Assembly (NCBI GenBank): GCA_023213395.1
Contig: CM041465.1
Coordinates: 162,633,741-162,697,740, forward strand
Length of the DNA stretch: 64,000 bases
Origin: Cycas panzhihuaensis
Lineage: Eukaryota; Cycadophyta
Direction of reading: 5' to 3'
The translations under genes and the position numbers were made by a program. The notes beneath the pieces are model-generated. The model was given only the letters and a program-made list of their open reading frames with translations, was not told the DNA's origin and made no database searches. Of the stretch, positions 22,060 through 32,530 are shown piece after piece. Within the stretch, counting starts at the first letter, position 1. Each line of letters starts with the position of its first letter.

Positions 22060-22802
22060 CTAATAATATCTAGTCATTCCCAATAATCCTTTTAGGTTTT
22101 TTGTGTTTTGGGGAACTGGAAAATTCGAAATCACCTCCACCTTTGCTGGGTCTGTCATCAATCCTTCTTTTGAGACAACATGACCTAGTAAAGACCCAAA
22201 TGGTACGATAAAGGTACATTTGTCTGGATTTAAGCATAATCTACTTTTCTTGCACATTTCCAACATTAGTCTTAACTAGATCAAATGATTTTTTAACAAA
22301 CTATACAAAGTCCAATCATCCAAAAATACTTCTATTGCCTTCCCTATCAATTCTCGGAAAATGTTTAAAATTATTCTTTGAAATGTAGTCGGGGCATTAG
22401 TCAGCCCAAATGGCATTACTTGGTACGTATAAGTGCCCCATCTCGTGACAAATGTTGTCTTCAATTGGTCTTCGGGTGCTATCCAGACCTGATTATATCC
22501 ACTGAATCCATCAGTGAATGAAAATACTTTGTGTCCTGCAACTTTTTCCAATATGTCTTCTGTGAAAGGAATTGGAAATAGGTCTTTCTTTGTGGCTTTT
22601 GTTTAAAAGCCCTATGATCAACACATACGTGCAATTTCCCATTCTTTTTGGGTACCACCACAACTGGGCTCACCCATTCACTATTTTCTACCTCAAAAAC
22701 GTATCTTGCCTCTAACAATTTATCCCATTCCGCTTTCACTTGCTCCTTATACCAAGGGTTCATCCTGTAAGGCCTCTGCCTTACTGATTTTGCATTTTCC
22801 AT
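22060..22802 (-). pseudogene. Gypsy-3 reverse transcriptase
   Basis: Minus strand. 22479-22802 carries RQRPYRMNPWYKEQV and WVSPVVVVPKKNGKLHVCVDH. 22276-22551 carries FSFTDGFSGYNQVWIAPEDQ, MPFGLTNAPTTFQ and the catalytic box FLDD. 22060-22266 carries CLNPDKCTFIVPFGSLLGHVVSKEG and LKGLLGMTRYY. The motif set is typical of Tat/Athila-type gypsy RT. Confidence 0.9.
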
Positions 22803-23463
22803 TAATTCAATTTTGTACTCTCCTAATTATGGGGGAATCCCATTTAGGTCCTTATAGGACCATGCAAAAATGTCTCTATATTCGTAGAAAAGTTCTGCTA
22901 CCTACTGCATTATTTCTAGTTCCCAATATTCTCCTATTTTTATCCACTTAGGATCTTCTTCTGTTTCAACATTAATTTGTTTTAGTTGGAGCTCTTTCTT
23001 CTGAATAGTTTTCCCATCTAGCCTTAATCCATAGGCCGGGGTTTGGCAAATTTCCTTTTAACCGTATTTTACAACAGAATATGCCTTAGGAAAATTTCGT
23101 GCTTCATCTTGTTTATGTATTTGATAACAACTCCTTTCCCTAGAGGAAGGAATGCTTTGTTGTTCCTTTGTGCCTTTCAACAATTTAATGTGCTGCAATT
23201 TTGGATACTGATTTATTCCTTGGCAACATTCTAATCAAATCACAACCATACATTTGTTTATTGGTAGACAACAAATACAAGCAATCATCTTGTTTATTTA
23301 TGGGGAAAAAATCTTTTATAGAACTTTCCATTCCTCCCTTTTTGTCATTTTGATGTACAAAATTACGTATGTTGCTCTAATCCTTCTGTTGCTCATCTAG
23401 GCATAGCTCGAATTGATAGCAGTTTGAAGATGCATCTCCTATTTCTTCTCACGTTGTTTGCAG
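22803..23463 (-). other. Gypsy-3 protease-RT linker
   Basis: Inter-domain DNA. Translations in all minus frames are stop-ridden, and I recognise only short Lys/Glu-rich text. No gene called. Confidence 0.5.
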
Positions 23464-24132
23464 TCAGTCCAACAAATAAGTTGATGATGTTTCACTAGGA
23501 AGATGAGAAGTTTTTAATGCTTGGAATGCTATCTTTGAACAGGGATTGGCTATGGTGGTTGATATAACTGTAGTTGTAGATGTTGTATCTACATCTTCAT
23601 TCTTTTCTATTTGAGGCCCATCTGAACAGAGAGGTAAAACTACTTTCTTTCCTGTAGTATGCAAGGTGAAAGTTAATTTTCTCCAATCTTGTAATGCTCT
23701 CGTTGCAAGTAACCATGGTCTTCCAAGAAGCACTAGGTAAGTCTTATTATGATTTTGCATCCTTACAATTGCAAAATCTAAGCAGATTGTAATTCATGCA
23801 ACTGTAACTAGAATATTCAGCAGGGTCCCCATTGGTCTTACTTGCAACTGGTTAGCCAATCTGATTGCATAATCTAAGGAAACCATCTCTGGCCATCCCA
23901 AGGAAATCCATGTGGTTTTTGGGAGTACATTTACTCTTGACCCGCCATCTACAATGGTTTTGCAAATCGTCGTATCAGAGAGGGTCATAGGAACCTTAGG
24001 ATCAATTGAATCCATTTTCAATGTGTGCAACACAGGTTTTTCAATTTGGTCTAGGATTGCTTGTTGAAAATAGCTAGCTTCCCACCATTTAAAGATGAAG
24101 GAGATAGGGATTTTGGTCAACAATTCCTTCAT
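23464..24132 (-). pseudogene. Gypsy-3 protease
   Basis: Minus strand. 23794-24132 contains ICKTIVDGGSRVNVLPKTTW, the retropepsin active site with DGG in place of the common DSG or DTG (also seen in Gypsy-7). 23464-23760 contains YLVLLGRPWLLATRALQDW, the conserved protease C-terminal segment. Separated by a frame change. Confidence 0.85.
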
Positions 24133-24245
24133 TTCCTGTATCTTTTGCCAAGGATTCTTCTTGCATTGTTCCTCATGAAATATTATTCGTCTTTGATAAA
24201 CCTAGCCCTTAAATCTATTGGCCTGATTTATTTCTTCTTGTTGCA

Positions 24246-26122
24246 CTATCTTTGTTGCTTCCTACAGGGCCTACACAACTTCTTGCAATCTCCTTTTTCT
24301 ACTACCGGATCAGGAAAATTTTCTACAACTGGTGTAGAAGTGGTTTTCTCACTTCTTGTCTGAATATATACTGGTTGTTCTTTATCCGAAATTTTTGTTG
24401 CCAAATTAGAAGTTTGCACCTTCAAACTAGAATTCTTTCGACAGTTTGCCCATTCGTGGTCTGTCAAACTGCATTCCTCACAAATATAGTCTCCTTCTTG
24501 CTTTTGCAATGGGCAATCCGTCCGGAAGTGTCCCCATCTTGCGCACAAATGGCAACGAACTAGTTTTGTTTTTTCTTTGTACTGTTCAAAGGAATTGCCC
24601 TATTTTCTTTGATAAAATAACTCCCTTATTGGTGTTTTATAATATCATTCCCATGTATGGTGATTCCCCCTTTTTCAAATTTCTCACCATTTCCTTTCCA
24701 CCATTTGCTGATGCTCATTCTTAAAATGCCCTGGTTATCCACAGGGAGGAGGACACCATATATTTTCTCAATATTTCCCTATTCTCAATTTAGCTACCTC
24801 TGCCCTTAGTTTTTTGATCTCTTCATTTTGTTGGCTTGTTCCAGGGACCACAGCCGAGGATTGTTGTTTCAACATTTCAATTTCTTTTTTCAAAGCTTCT
24901 ACTTCTGGATTTATCATCCATCGAGACATGTTTGTTAAAGTTTGCCCAAAATTCTAAGCTCTTGTTTGTAAGTACCCCGTTTCATTTGATTTTCAAATCG
25001 TAGAGCCAAGCCTTTGACTTGCTCATAGCTGTTTAATGGATGAAAGATAATCTTTTCTTTCAAATGAGGCAACAACCCTTGTACAAAATACTTCAAAGAT
25101 AACATTGGGTTCATGGGTATGGCAAGATCCATTTTATTCATGATAATTCGAAGTCAGCCATCAAAATCATTAACGAACAAACCTGGTACTTGACGAATTT
25201 CCTCCAAAGCTTGAACAATTGATATCGGATCCTGCAATCGTTGGAATCTGTCCAAAAATTGTGTCTGCACCGTTTCCCATGTTAGATTTGCTTTCGCCAT
25301 GTAATCGGGTACTGTGCTATTGTCGCCCCTCGCAATGTTGAAAAAAATCGTGCTTTAATTTTGTCTGGATCCTTGATCTTCTTGATTTTTAATGTATTAG
25401 AAAATAAAGCAAGGTGGTCCCCAGGGTCCCCCAAGCCATCAAACTGCAAGTGTCCAAGCATAGTATCATTTTGAAGTATTACGTATGGAGGGTTTATCGG
25501 GTTTCCTCCCCGTGTTGCATTCCCTTGTGCCATGTTTACCGGACCTGTTGGAATTGGTCCGCTCTGCACATTTCTACTTGCATTTCTTACTAGGATTGTC
25601 AAGTTCTCCTTCACTTGCCCCTTGATTCGAGGGAGTATTATTTGCACTCTCCGGGCCTCCTCCCAGCAAAATTGACCCTAAAAACATTTTCGCCATCTTG
25701 CTAAATAGTGGATTCAATACATGGGAATGAGAGTCCTTGACATCCAAGATATAATTGTCCCACCCCGCTACAGTGGTACTATATACCTCCAAGCTTATTG
25801 ATTTCCCTTCCTTTGAAATCACCTGCCCTTCTCCTGTGTTCTCGGGGACTTCGTCCTCTGTCCACCTCTGAGCTTCCGCCTGCAACTCTTGGGTTCCTTC
25901 CTAAATTTTTGTTGAGCCTTCCTTTTCTCTACTATCTTTTTCTCGTTCTCCTAGGGTTTGACTCTCCTTTTGTTTGCCCCTTGTAGGTTTTCTTTTTGCC
26001 TGCTTCTTTTCAACTGGCTCTTTAGGTTTGCGGATGCCCTCCTGGCTTCTTTCTGCCTCCTAACGTTGGCTCTGTTCTTGTCTGGTCTCGACCCTTTTGA
26101 CAGAATTAACTCTTGGTGGCAT
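24246..26122 (-). pseudogene. Gypsy-3 gag
   Basis: Probable start at 26122 (MPPRVNSVKR), then a charged N-terminus. Next come the capsid-like region 25282-25885 (LQFDGLGDPGDHLALF), 24935-25141 (LKYFVQGLLPHLKEKI), and two CCHC knuckles near 24450-24560, CHLCARWGHFRTDC and CEECSLTDHEWANC. Several stops and frame changes. Confidence 0.8.
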
Positions 26123-26182
26123 GGACAGTCCCCTCTTATTCTTTCATCGTTGGGCATTCATTCTTCTCCAAGCATTGGATAC

Positions 26183-26198
26183 TTGGCAACAGAACCAA
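26183..26198 (-). other. Gypsy-3 primer-binding site
   Basis: On the minus strand TTGGTTCTGTTGCCAA directly follows the 5' LTR. It closely matches the site of Gypsy-7 (TTGGTTCCATTGCC). I do not assign the tRNA. Confidence 0.65.
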
Positions 26199-26874
26199 TG
26201 TGCGTCTACTCTTCTATTCTACCAATCTTATGCTAAATTCGACATACATTTATGACCAAAAGAGAGACACAAGGAATTGGAGCACAAGAGCCAAGCTTTG
26301 ATTACTATAGGCTCTGCGTCTGGTCCTCTCACAACCAGATGTGGGCTAAGATAGTGTACAATAGCAGCAGTTAGGCGGCACTTCGCAGAAAATATACATA
26401 TACATGTGTGTCATTCTTATAATAACTTATATTTATATCTCCTAACCTACGGTTGTAACTAATTACTATAACTATTTTATCGTTTCTCAACATCATTTTC
26501 CATTTTATCCTGAACTAATTTTTCCCTAGTTGCACCAGCCGCTGCCCTGGTTGCACCTATCGAAGAGCTAGTCACACTTGTCGAAGCTCTGGTCACACTT
26601 GTTGGAACTCGGTCGCACCTAGAAGACTGGTTGTACCTGCTAGAACTTGGTCACACTTGTTAAAAGCTTGTTTGCACCTGCTAAAACTCGGTCGCACCTG
26701 TTAGAAGCTTGGTTGCACCTGCTAAAACTCAGTCGCACTTGTTAAAAACCTGGTTGCACCTGTTGGAACTCAGGTTGTACCAGCTAGCTGCCCAATTGTA
26801 CTTCTAATTGTCTGTTCACGCCTTCTACTTGTCGATTGCACCTCAAAATAACAGTCGTCTTTTGGCTGCGCATA
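26199..26874 (-). repeat. 5' LTR of Gypsy-3
   Basis: 676 bp. The inner end is TGTGCGTC as read on the plus strand; the outer end is GCATA next to the target duplicate. Contains the longer copy of the CGGTCGCACCTG minisatellite (about 26515-26790). Confidence 0.86.
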
Positions 26875-26879
26875 GCCAC

Positions 26880-27330
26880 CCCATTAGATCGGGATGTGTA
26901 TGGAGTTGTGAACTACCTCTGTACTCCATTGGCTTTGCAATATTCCAAGAAATACTTGGAGATATATTTGCCTCCACCATTGGATCTTATGCATTTGATT
27001 TTAGCATTAGCCTCTAGTTCAGTTTCAACTTTGAATTTTTTGAATACATCAAAGACCTCTAATTTAGTATGCAAGAAGTAGATCTAGATTTTCCTAGTTA
27101 AATCATCTATGAAGCTGATGAAATATCTACTTCCATTGATGGAATGTGGGGTAAATGGACCACACAAATCAATATGGACTAGCTCTAATTTTTTCTATGC
27201 TCGCCATTTACTTTCATGGAATGGCAGCCTGTGTTGTTTGTCGGATTGACAACTTTTACATACAAAATTACTTGATGTGATTGGAGGCAAACCAATTACT
27301 AGACCTTTCTTCTCCATATTTTTTTATTTT
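26880..27330 (-). pseudogene. Copia-1 integrase N-terminal half
   Basis: Minus strand, with stops. CKSCQSDKQHRLPFHESKW, ELVHIDLCGPF, FIDDLTRKI and the central core up to the Gypsy-3 insertion at 26880. It continues at 11824. Confidence 0.8.
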
Positions 27331-27800
27331 TCCATGGGAAGATGACCATACTTCAAATGCCATATCTTATCATTATGACTCACTGCAGTACAAGCTTTTA
27401 CATCAGGCAAAATAGGATGTGATAGCAGCCTACATAGGTCATTGCTTTCAACCCCTTTTGTAATTACATGGCCATTATTTTTCATGTCAAGGATATAACA
27501 GAATCTTTTTTCATCAAATATAGTACTCAACCCCCTTTTTTTAAGTTGGGAGACAGACAATAAGTTCATTTTAAAACCAGGCACCAAAAGTACATTTCCA
27601 ATTTTTTTAACCTTCTAGTTATTTTGATGGCAATGGTTCTGACTCCTTTAATTTCAAGGGAGTATTTGTCTCCCAATTCCACCGATTTGTCAGAAGTGTA
27701 TGGTTGCAGGTTTTCGAACCATTCTCCTTGGCTAATCATGTGGCGTGACACTCCTCAGTTGATGTATCATACATCCTTGTCTTGGAGGCTTGTTGCTAGG
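27324..27800 (-). pseudogene. Copia-1 protease and GAG-pre-integrase
   Basis: Minus strand. The protease region begins near 27790; its active site is damaged (WYIN, stop, GVSRHM). Then VELGDKYSLEIKGVRTI, VPGFKMNLLSVSQLKKRG, and the finger start KIWHLKYGHLP. A stop and a frame change lie near 27570. Confidence 0.85.
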
Positions 27801-27879
27801 GCAACGATGAAGGTTGTTTCCTCCTCTTCATCATCATCATCACAAGTCTATCCCTTACTGTAGTTCCCCATTGCCCATT

Positions 27880-28010
27880 TCCCTCTATGGATGTCTACTT
27901 TCTTGCATTAGTATGGAAAGTGTCTTGATTGGCCACAATGATAACACACATCAAATGCCCTATAAGAACTAGCAAAATGACTAGTCTTACCGCAACTATA
28001 ACAAATCTCT
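27880..28010 (-). pseudogene. Copia-1 Gag zinc knuckles
   Basis: Minus strand reads CYSCGKTSHFASSY and then CYHCGQSRHFPY followed by a stop. These are two CCHC-type knuckles; the first has lost its last Cys. The window 28011-28176 is Arg/Gly-rich linker with no clear frame. Confidence 0.7.
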
Positions 28011-28176
28011 AAGTAATACTGCAACCTCATCCTCTTGCATCTTGGCAATAGCCTCGTGATGGAGCACGACCTTCAGGAGTTCTTCCTCTTCCTTTACTAC
28101 ATCCTTTGAATCCCAGGTTCAGTCTAGAGGCAAAAGCATCCTCAAGTTCACCTACATCCTCATATCTTTTGTTTCT

Positions 28177-28746
28177 TTACTCTTGTCTTAACAATAATCC
28201 TATTAGAGGGTCCATTGTCATTGTTGCTATTTGATCAGTGTCAATGATGGTGTTTATCGTCACATCAAACAATCTGGGTAATTTGCTAACCATAAGTTCC
28301 ACCAACTCCTGATCTATAACTGGAGCACCTGCATTAGAAAGATCATTCCTTAGTGAAATTACTTTATGCACGAAATCAGTGACAGTTTCAGACTCCGTCA
28401 TGTGGAGTTTGAACAGTGCTTCTTTTAAGGCTATTATCCTAGCCTTGTTCTTCTGTCCATACAAGTTCTCAAGACATTTCCAAATACTTGTAGTGGAGTA
28501 CAAATTTTCAACATATATAAGAAGGGGATTAGAAATTGATAATTTCAATATTATAACCCCTGTACTATCCCATTCTTCCCAACTGCTTTGATTAGGCCCA
28601 GCATCCTTAGGTTTGGCTTCAACCCTTGTTGCAATTCTCCAAGCATTTTTTGGTCTAAGAAGGGTCTCTATCTTTATTTTCCAAATATGGTAGTTGGTGC
28701 CAGTGAGCTTATCATTATCAGACAGAGCTAAGATAGAAGAAGCCAT
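28177..28746 (-). pseudogene. Copia-1 gag
   Basis: 190-codon minus-strand frame starting at 28746. It has LTGTNYHIWKIKIETLLRP (copia Gag N-terminal domain), WKCLENLYGQKNKARI and TESETVTDFVHKVISLRNDL (UBN2-type). It ends before the knuckles, so the Gag is truncated by a frame change. Confidence 0.9.
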
Positions 28747-29425
28747 TTCTAAAGGAGAAACTATGTTCTGACTGCCCTTGGCTGTACAATGGTACGGATT
28801 TTTGTATGGTACCTGAATGGTACAGATGGGATTGAGACCTACCTCAAATGAAAGGTCTTGATGAGTAGATTAGAGATCTGCAATTATTTTTTTGAAGCAG
28901 TTTCTAATCTAGAAGAAAAATGATCTGAAATCTCTAAAGGGGTAGCTAGGGTTTTTCACTATTTTGCAAAAATCTCAAAAAGTCTTCAACGAAAAACTTC
29001 AAGAGATCGTTCATTGGAGTTGTATAGTCTAAACAAAAGATTTTGGACAGAATTTACCTAGAGATTCGATCAGATTTGAGTGAAATCTTTAGATTTCCTT
29101 CTAAACTTGCGCAATTGGTAAAAGGCCAAAAACCCTTCAAACGGCCTCAGATCACTTCAACGTAGAAGAGAAAAATGTAGAGGACATTGAGATCTTCGAT
29201 CTGGGTGAGTTTCGTCGAATTGTGAGACCCTAAATTTTTTGAGTCCATACGACCATACGGTTCTATACAAGCAATTCCATACCCTTCTGGTACTTGCTTT
29301 CGTCTCTGCTTCTGCTTTGCTTAAGGTCTTCTTGTCTTCCTCTTGCACTCCTTCTGGTGCTTGCCTCCTTCTTGATTTCATAGAGACCCTCTCTCAATTA
29401 AGAAGAATGATCTACTTTGATACCA
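28747..29425 (-). other. Copia-1 leader and primer site
   Basis: No gene. Contains recurrent GTACGG, GGTAC and TACGACCATACGG words. The minus-strand primer site TGGTATCAAAGT occupies 29414-29425 next to the LTR. The leader resembles that of Copia-5 (31680-32200). Confidence 0.7.
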
Positions 29426-29603
29426 TGTTAGAATGACAATGCAAAGATAGATGAAGAATGCTTTATGATCATTATTTAGAGCTCAAGTGATTAAATACAA
29501 TTAGGGTTTGTAACTCCCGTTGAACCAACTTGTAACCAAAACACATCTAAGTGACACGTGCCTTGTCGGTTACATAAAGATACATACATTAACCTATGAC
29601 ATT
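29426..29603 (-). repeat. 5' LTR of Copia-1, outer end missing
   Basis: 178 bp matching 1222-1399. The last 23 bases of the LTR, including the terminal CATTCTAACA, are absent. The sequence passes straight into gypsy integrase text at 29604. Confidence 0.9.
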
Positions 29604-29847
29604 AACTTCAATTGTGAATGTTGAGAATTTGAAGATGTTAGAGCCATCTATGTTGGATGAAGATGAAGATGGAGTTCCACTCTTGCCAAATCTGGAAGAC
29701 TTGCGAGTGGAGAAAGAAGAACCAATGCAAAATGATTGCATTCTTCAAAAGAAGCAAACCATAACCAGAAGAGGCACAATTGAGTCCTTTAGGATTGGAG
29801 AAAAATCAAATTCCCTCATTTACAATTATAAGTTCATGAGGCCATGA
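29604..29847 (+). pseudogene. Gypsy integrase C-terminal tail
   Basis: Reads SIVNVENLKMLEPSMLDEDEDG and NDCILQKKQT, then RGTIESFRIGEKSN to a stop at 29845. The first part duplicates 1043-1221 with roughly 7-10% divergence, so it is a second copy of the same family rather than the displaced half of Gypsy-0. Confidence 0.85.
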
Positions 29848-29854
29848 ACTCTTA

Positions 29855-30770
29855 AAAAGGGGGAGTTTTGATCTAATTTTAGATCCATTAAATCCTTAAT
29901 ACTCTTCAAAAAGAGTATAAATACTTTTGGATGGAATTTGTTTTCATATGTCTAGCTTTCAATAGGCAGAAAATGTAATTTGGGCTCTTAAAATGCAAGA
30001 AAAATGCATTCAGGTGCGACCATGTTTTGGCAGGGTATGACCAGGCCTATTTCAAGTGCAACTAAGAAATGACAACCTTCACAGAAAATGCAACCAGGCA
30101 AGGAAAACGTACTCTGATTGGCGCAAAAATTTAGGGGAACGTCCATGCAAGTGTCCTCTAGCTAATGCGAGAAAGAAAATAGAGGTTTTAACCGATTTTA
30201 ATTGGTTTTTAACCAATCAAAAAGAAGGCGGCAAAATGAAAGAAGGAAAGCAGAAAATTGAATTTTGGAAGTTGAATGGTCTTTGGGAAAATAGAAAAAA
30301 TTACCAAGAACTGTCCGAGAGACAAGGAGAAGTGCCCGACAATCTTAGACACAGCAAGAGGAGTGAGGAAGTTTGAGAAATAACTCAAATAGCAGCCCAA
30401 AACGTGAGTTTCTCCGAAAACAAAGACTGTGGGGGAAAATGGAGGCATGAAAGTGGAATGAATAGGAAAGAAGCGCAGATTGAAGAGCCCAGATCTATTC
30501 GTGAGGCATAGGAGGAGTTTGAGAAAACTTAGACACAACTTGGGAGAGAAGAGGACAACCATAGCAGTCCTAAGAAGATGCCCGGGTTGGAAAACAACCA
30601 AAAGCAAGCTCGTGGTTGAACAACGGCCAAGTCCTCACACTTGGATCATTGGTAAATGTACCTGAGAGTACGCAATAATCCAGATCATGCTCAGCATACA
30701 TTGCTCTACTCCTAGATTGTTGTAGATGTCCTGAAGAAGCTCAATAGAGTGCCAAAAAAACAATAGAATT
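29855..30770 (+). repeat. Polypurine tract and probable 3' LTR of the second gypsy copy
   Basis: AAAAAGGGGGAG (29855-29866) is followed by a likely LTR start, TGATCTAATTTTAG (29868). The next about 0.9 kb has no coding text apart from short Lys/Glu-rich ORFs, which I do not call. A possible TATA box (GTATAAATAC) lies near 29926. The right end is uncertain: I place it near 30770, where copia-like text begins. Confidence 0.6.
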
Positions 30771-30879
30771 TATAAGAACATTTCAAATATGAAAATGTAT
30801 TTTATTGTATATTGATTCTGAGTTGTTTCGATTGGAATAAATCTTTATTTTCCCATTTAATTCAGATCACTTATGGAGG

Positions 30880-31090
30880 CGAGTGCAAGATCTTTCTATT
30901 CCGAGTATGTCTTCTTTTCAACAGCATCTACCGGTTCAGGCTTGATACTCTCTGTCTGGTCCCAAACACCCTGAGCCATAAGGATAGATCTCATCTTGGT
31001 CTTCCATGATTCATAGTTGTCACTAGTGAGTTTTTTCAGACTCAAAAAGTCAAAAAGAGGAGGCCATGGTAAGGTATGTAAATTCTATCA
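30880..31090 (-). pseudogene. Copia-5 gag N-terminal fragment
   Basis: Minus frame reads LTSDNYESWKTKMRSILMAQ, then GVWDQTESIKPE, then a stop. This is the copia Gag N-terminal (DUF4219-type) signature. The sequence upstream in the element is non-coding. Confidence 0.72.
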
Positions 31091-32201
31091 AGTCTAGACA
31101 TGGGATTGCCTGGACTCATGGGCATGTCGATAAACCTCTAGTAGAGATTTGAGATAAGTAACTTTGTGGCACTAACCATTAACCACTGCATCACGAGGCT
31201 TCAATGGTCAATCGGGTTCCCTAATCTAGGATGGGCTCAAGGTCCTATAGGGTCCTCCTATATAACCGAGGGTATGTGGAGGTTCAATTCCGTAGTCGAA
31301 TTCTATCTATGGCTTGATTTAGGAGTGTGATCTCTAGTCCTTCATGCAAGGGATGGAAAGCCACAATGCGCTTAGCCCAAAATGACAGATCTTCATGATG
31401 TTTATAGACGCCTAGAACAGGGTCTCTAAGGCTGGGAATAAGTAGCTGCCAAGCAGCGTTATCTACCCGTGGAGAAGTAGTAGAAATGATGAAGATGAAA
31501 AAAGAGAATCACTTTATGCTTTTCCCTCTTTTTCCTTTTTCTTTTTTTTAATAAATGGAAATATGGAAATATTCAAATAGTAAATGAAGAATACAATAGA
31601 AAATTTCATAACACTTTCTTGAATGAGGAAAATCTGCCATAGGGGGGCGTACAGATAGTGGTACAGAGCAATAAATGACCCAAAAAACAACCTTCTTGGA
31701 ATGGATTGAAACTAGTCTTGAATGAAAGGTCTTTGTAAGAGGATTTCAGATCTGCAACTATATTTTTGATTGGACCCTCTAGTAAGAAGAAAAATCAGGT
31801 CGAAACCTTGGGTGGCGGTTAGGGTTCTTTCACTCTTTTATTGATATTTTTTGAATCTAGTTACAAATAACCTGGAATCACATATCAATGAAAAGCTTAT
31901 GACAAGAGATTTCAAATGATACCAAATTTGCCTAGTATAACAGTCCATACGGAGAGAAAACAGTCAAAGAAGGCAATGGCAGTTGTACGACTTCAAGGGA
32001 GATTTTGGGCAATAAAAAGGCTGAATTTGATGTCGATCCTTTAGACAAAATTGATGAGGAGATCAAGGTACCCTTGCCTGCAAATTTTTGTGACAATTTG
32101 AGAACAAAAATTTTTGGTCGTACAACCGTACGGGCCTAACTGTACAGTTGTACAAAAATCCTCTAGAATGCAGATTCAATCACCCTGATACTCTGATACC
32201 A
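31091..32201 (-). other. Copia-5 leader and primer site
   Basis: No gene seen. Contains a T-rich tract (31530-31552) and GTACAACCGTACGG-like words. The primer site reads TGGTATCAGAGT on the minus strand (32190-32201). Confidence 0.6.
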
Positions 32202-32440
32202 TGTTAGATCAAAGAACCCAAGAGAAACAAACACTTGATGATGAAATAATGAATTCTTTTGTCTATTACGAAAGACTGATTACATATTTATACATGAGGT
32301 CTCTAATAACCCATTAGGGTTAGAGACAAGGCTAACATAATACATTACATTCATGTTACAACACTTTACATTTAATGTGACAGTTAAGTTGACAGTTATA
32401 TTATATTAATATACAAAGGATAAGACATTATATTCTAACA
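32202..32440 (-). repeat. 5' LTR of Copia-5
   Basis: 239 bp bounded by the perfect inverted repeat TGTTAGA and TCTAACA. Its partner is not in the window. Confidence 0.82.
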
Positions 32441-32444
32441 CAAG

Positions 32445-32530
32445 ATATGTCATAAACTCGTCCAATTGACATCTAGACTAATCACAATGCTTTCCCCTTG
32501 CATATCACACAATTTGTAAGCTTTGTTTCA
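32445..32530 (-). pseudogene. Copia integrase C-terminal scrap
   Basis: Minus strand reads NKAYKLCDMQGESIVISLDVNW, the conserved end of a copia integrase, then a stop. It could be part of Copia-6 or of another element into which Copia-5 inserted. Confidence 0.55.

Larger units (their letters stand above)
11830..26874 (-). mobile_element. Gypsy-3, large non-chromodomain gypsy element
   Basis: 15.0 kb including the nested Gypsy-4; about 9.4 kb of its own sequence. Perfect 5-bp target duplication GCCAC (11825-11829 and 26875-26879). On the minus strand: 5' LTR 26199-26874, primer site, gag, protease, RT, RNase H, integrase, an extra 3' ORF region, and 3' LTR 11830-12402. RT text (RQRPYRMNP, WVSPVVVVPKKNGK, FSFTDGFSGYNQV, VFLDDW) places it in the non-chromovirus Tat/Athila-type group; finer placement is not possible by eye. 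Heavily mutated. Confidence 0.9.
1222..29603 (-). mobile_element. Copia-1, Ty1/copia retrotransposon split by three later insertions
   Basis: Minus-strand copia whose own sequence lies in four blocks: 1222-2534, 10181-10204 with 10729-11829, and 26875-29603. Domains follow the copia order on the minus strand: gag (28177-28746), zinc knuckles, protease, integrase, RT, RNase H. The 3' LTR is complete (1222-1422). The 5' LTR (29426-29603) is followed outwards by a gypsy fragment and lacks its last 23 bases. Removing each insertion restores neighbouring coding text, for example the conserved RT around LKKALYGLKQAP. Its outer ends have no matching target-site duplication. LTRs differ at about 7 of 178 aligned bases by eye. 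Confidence 0.88.
30771..32440 (-). mobile_element. Copia-5 remnant: gag fragment, leader and 5' LTR
   Basis: Minus-strand copia truncated in gag. From the right: LTR 32202-32440, primer site 32190-32201, leader to about 31090, gag N-terminus to about 30880. No 3' LTR is found. The leader shares phrases with Copia-1 (AAAGGTCTT, GATCTGCAA, AGAAGAAAAAT), suggesting related families. Confidence 0.75.

Noticed and set aside
30056-30376. 106-codon plus-strand ORF
   Set aside because: Inside a probable gypsy LTR, Lys/Asn-rich, no recognisable domain; probably chance.
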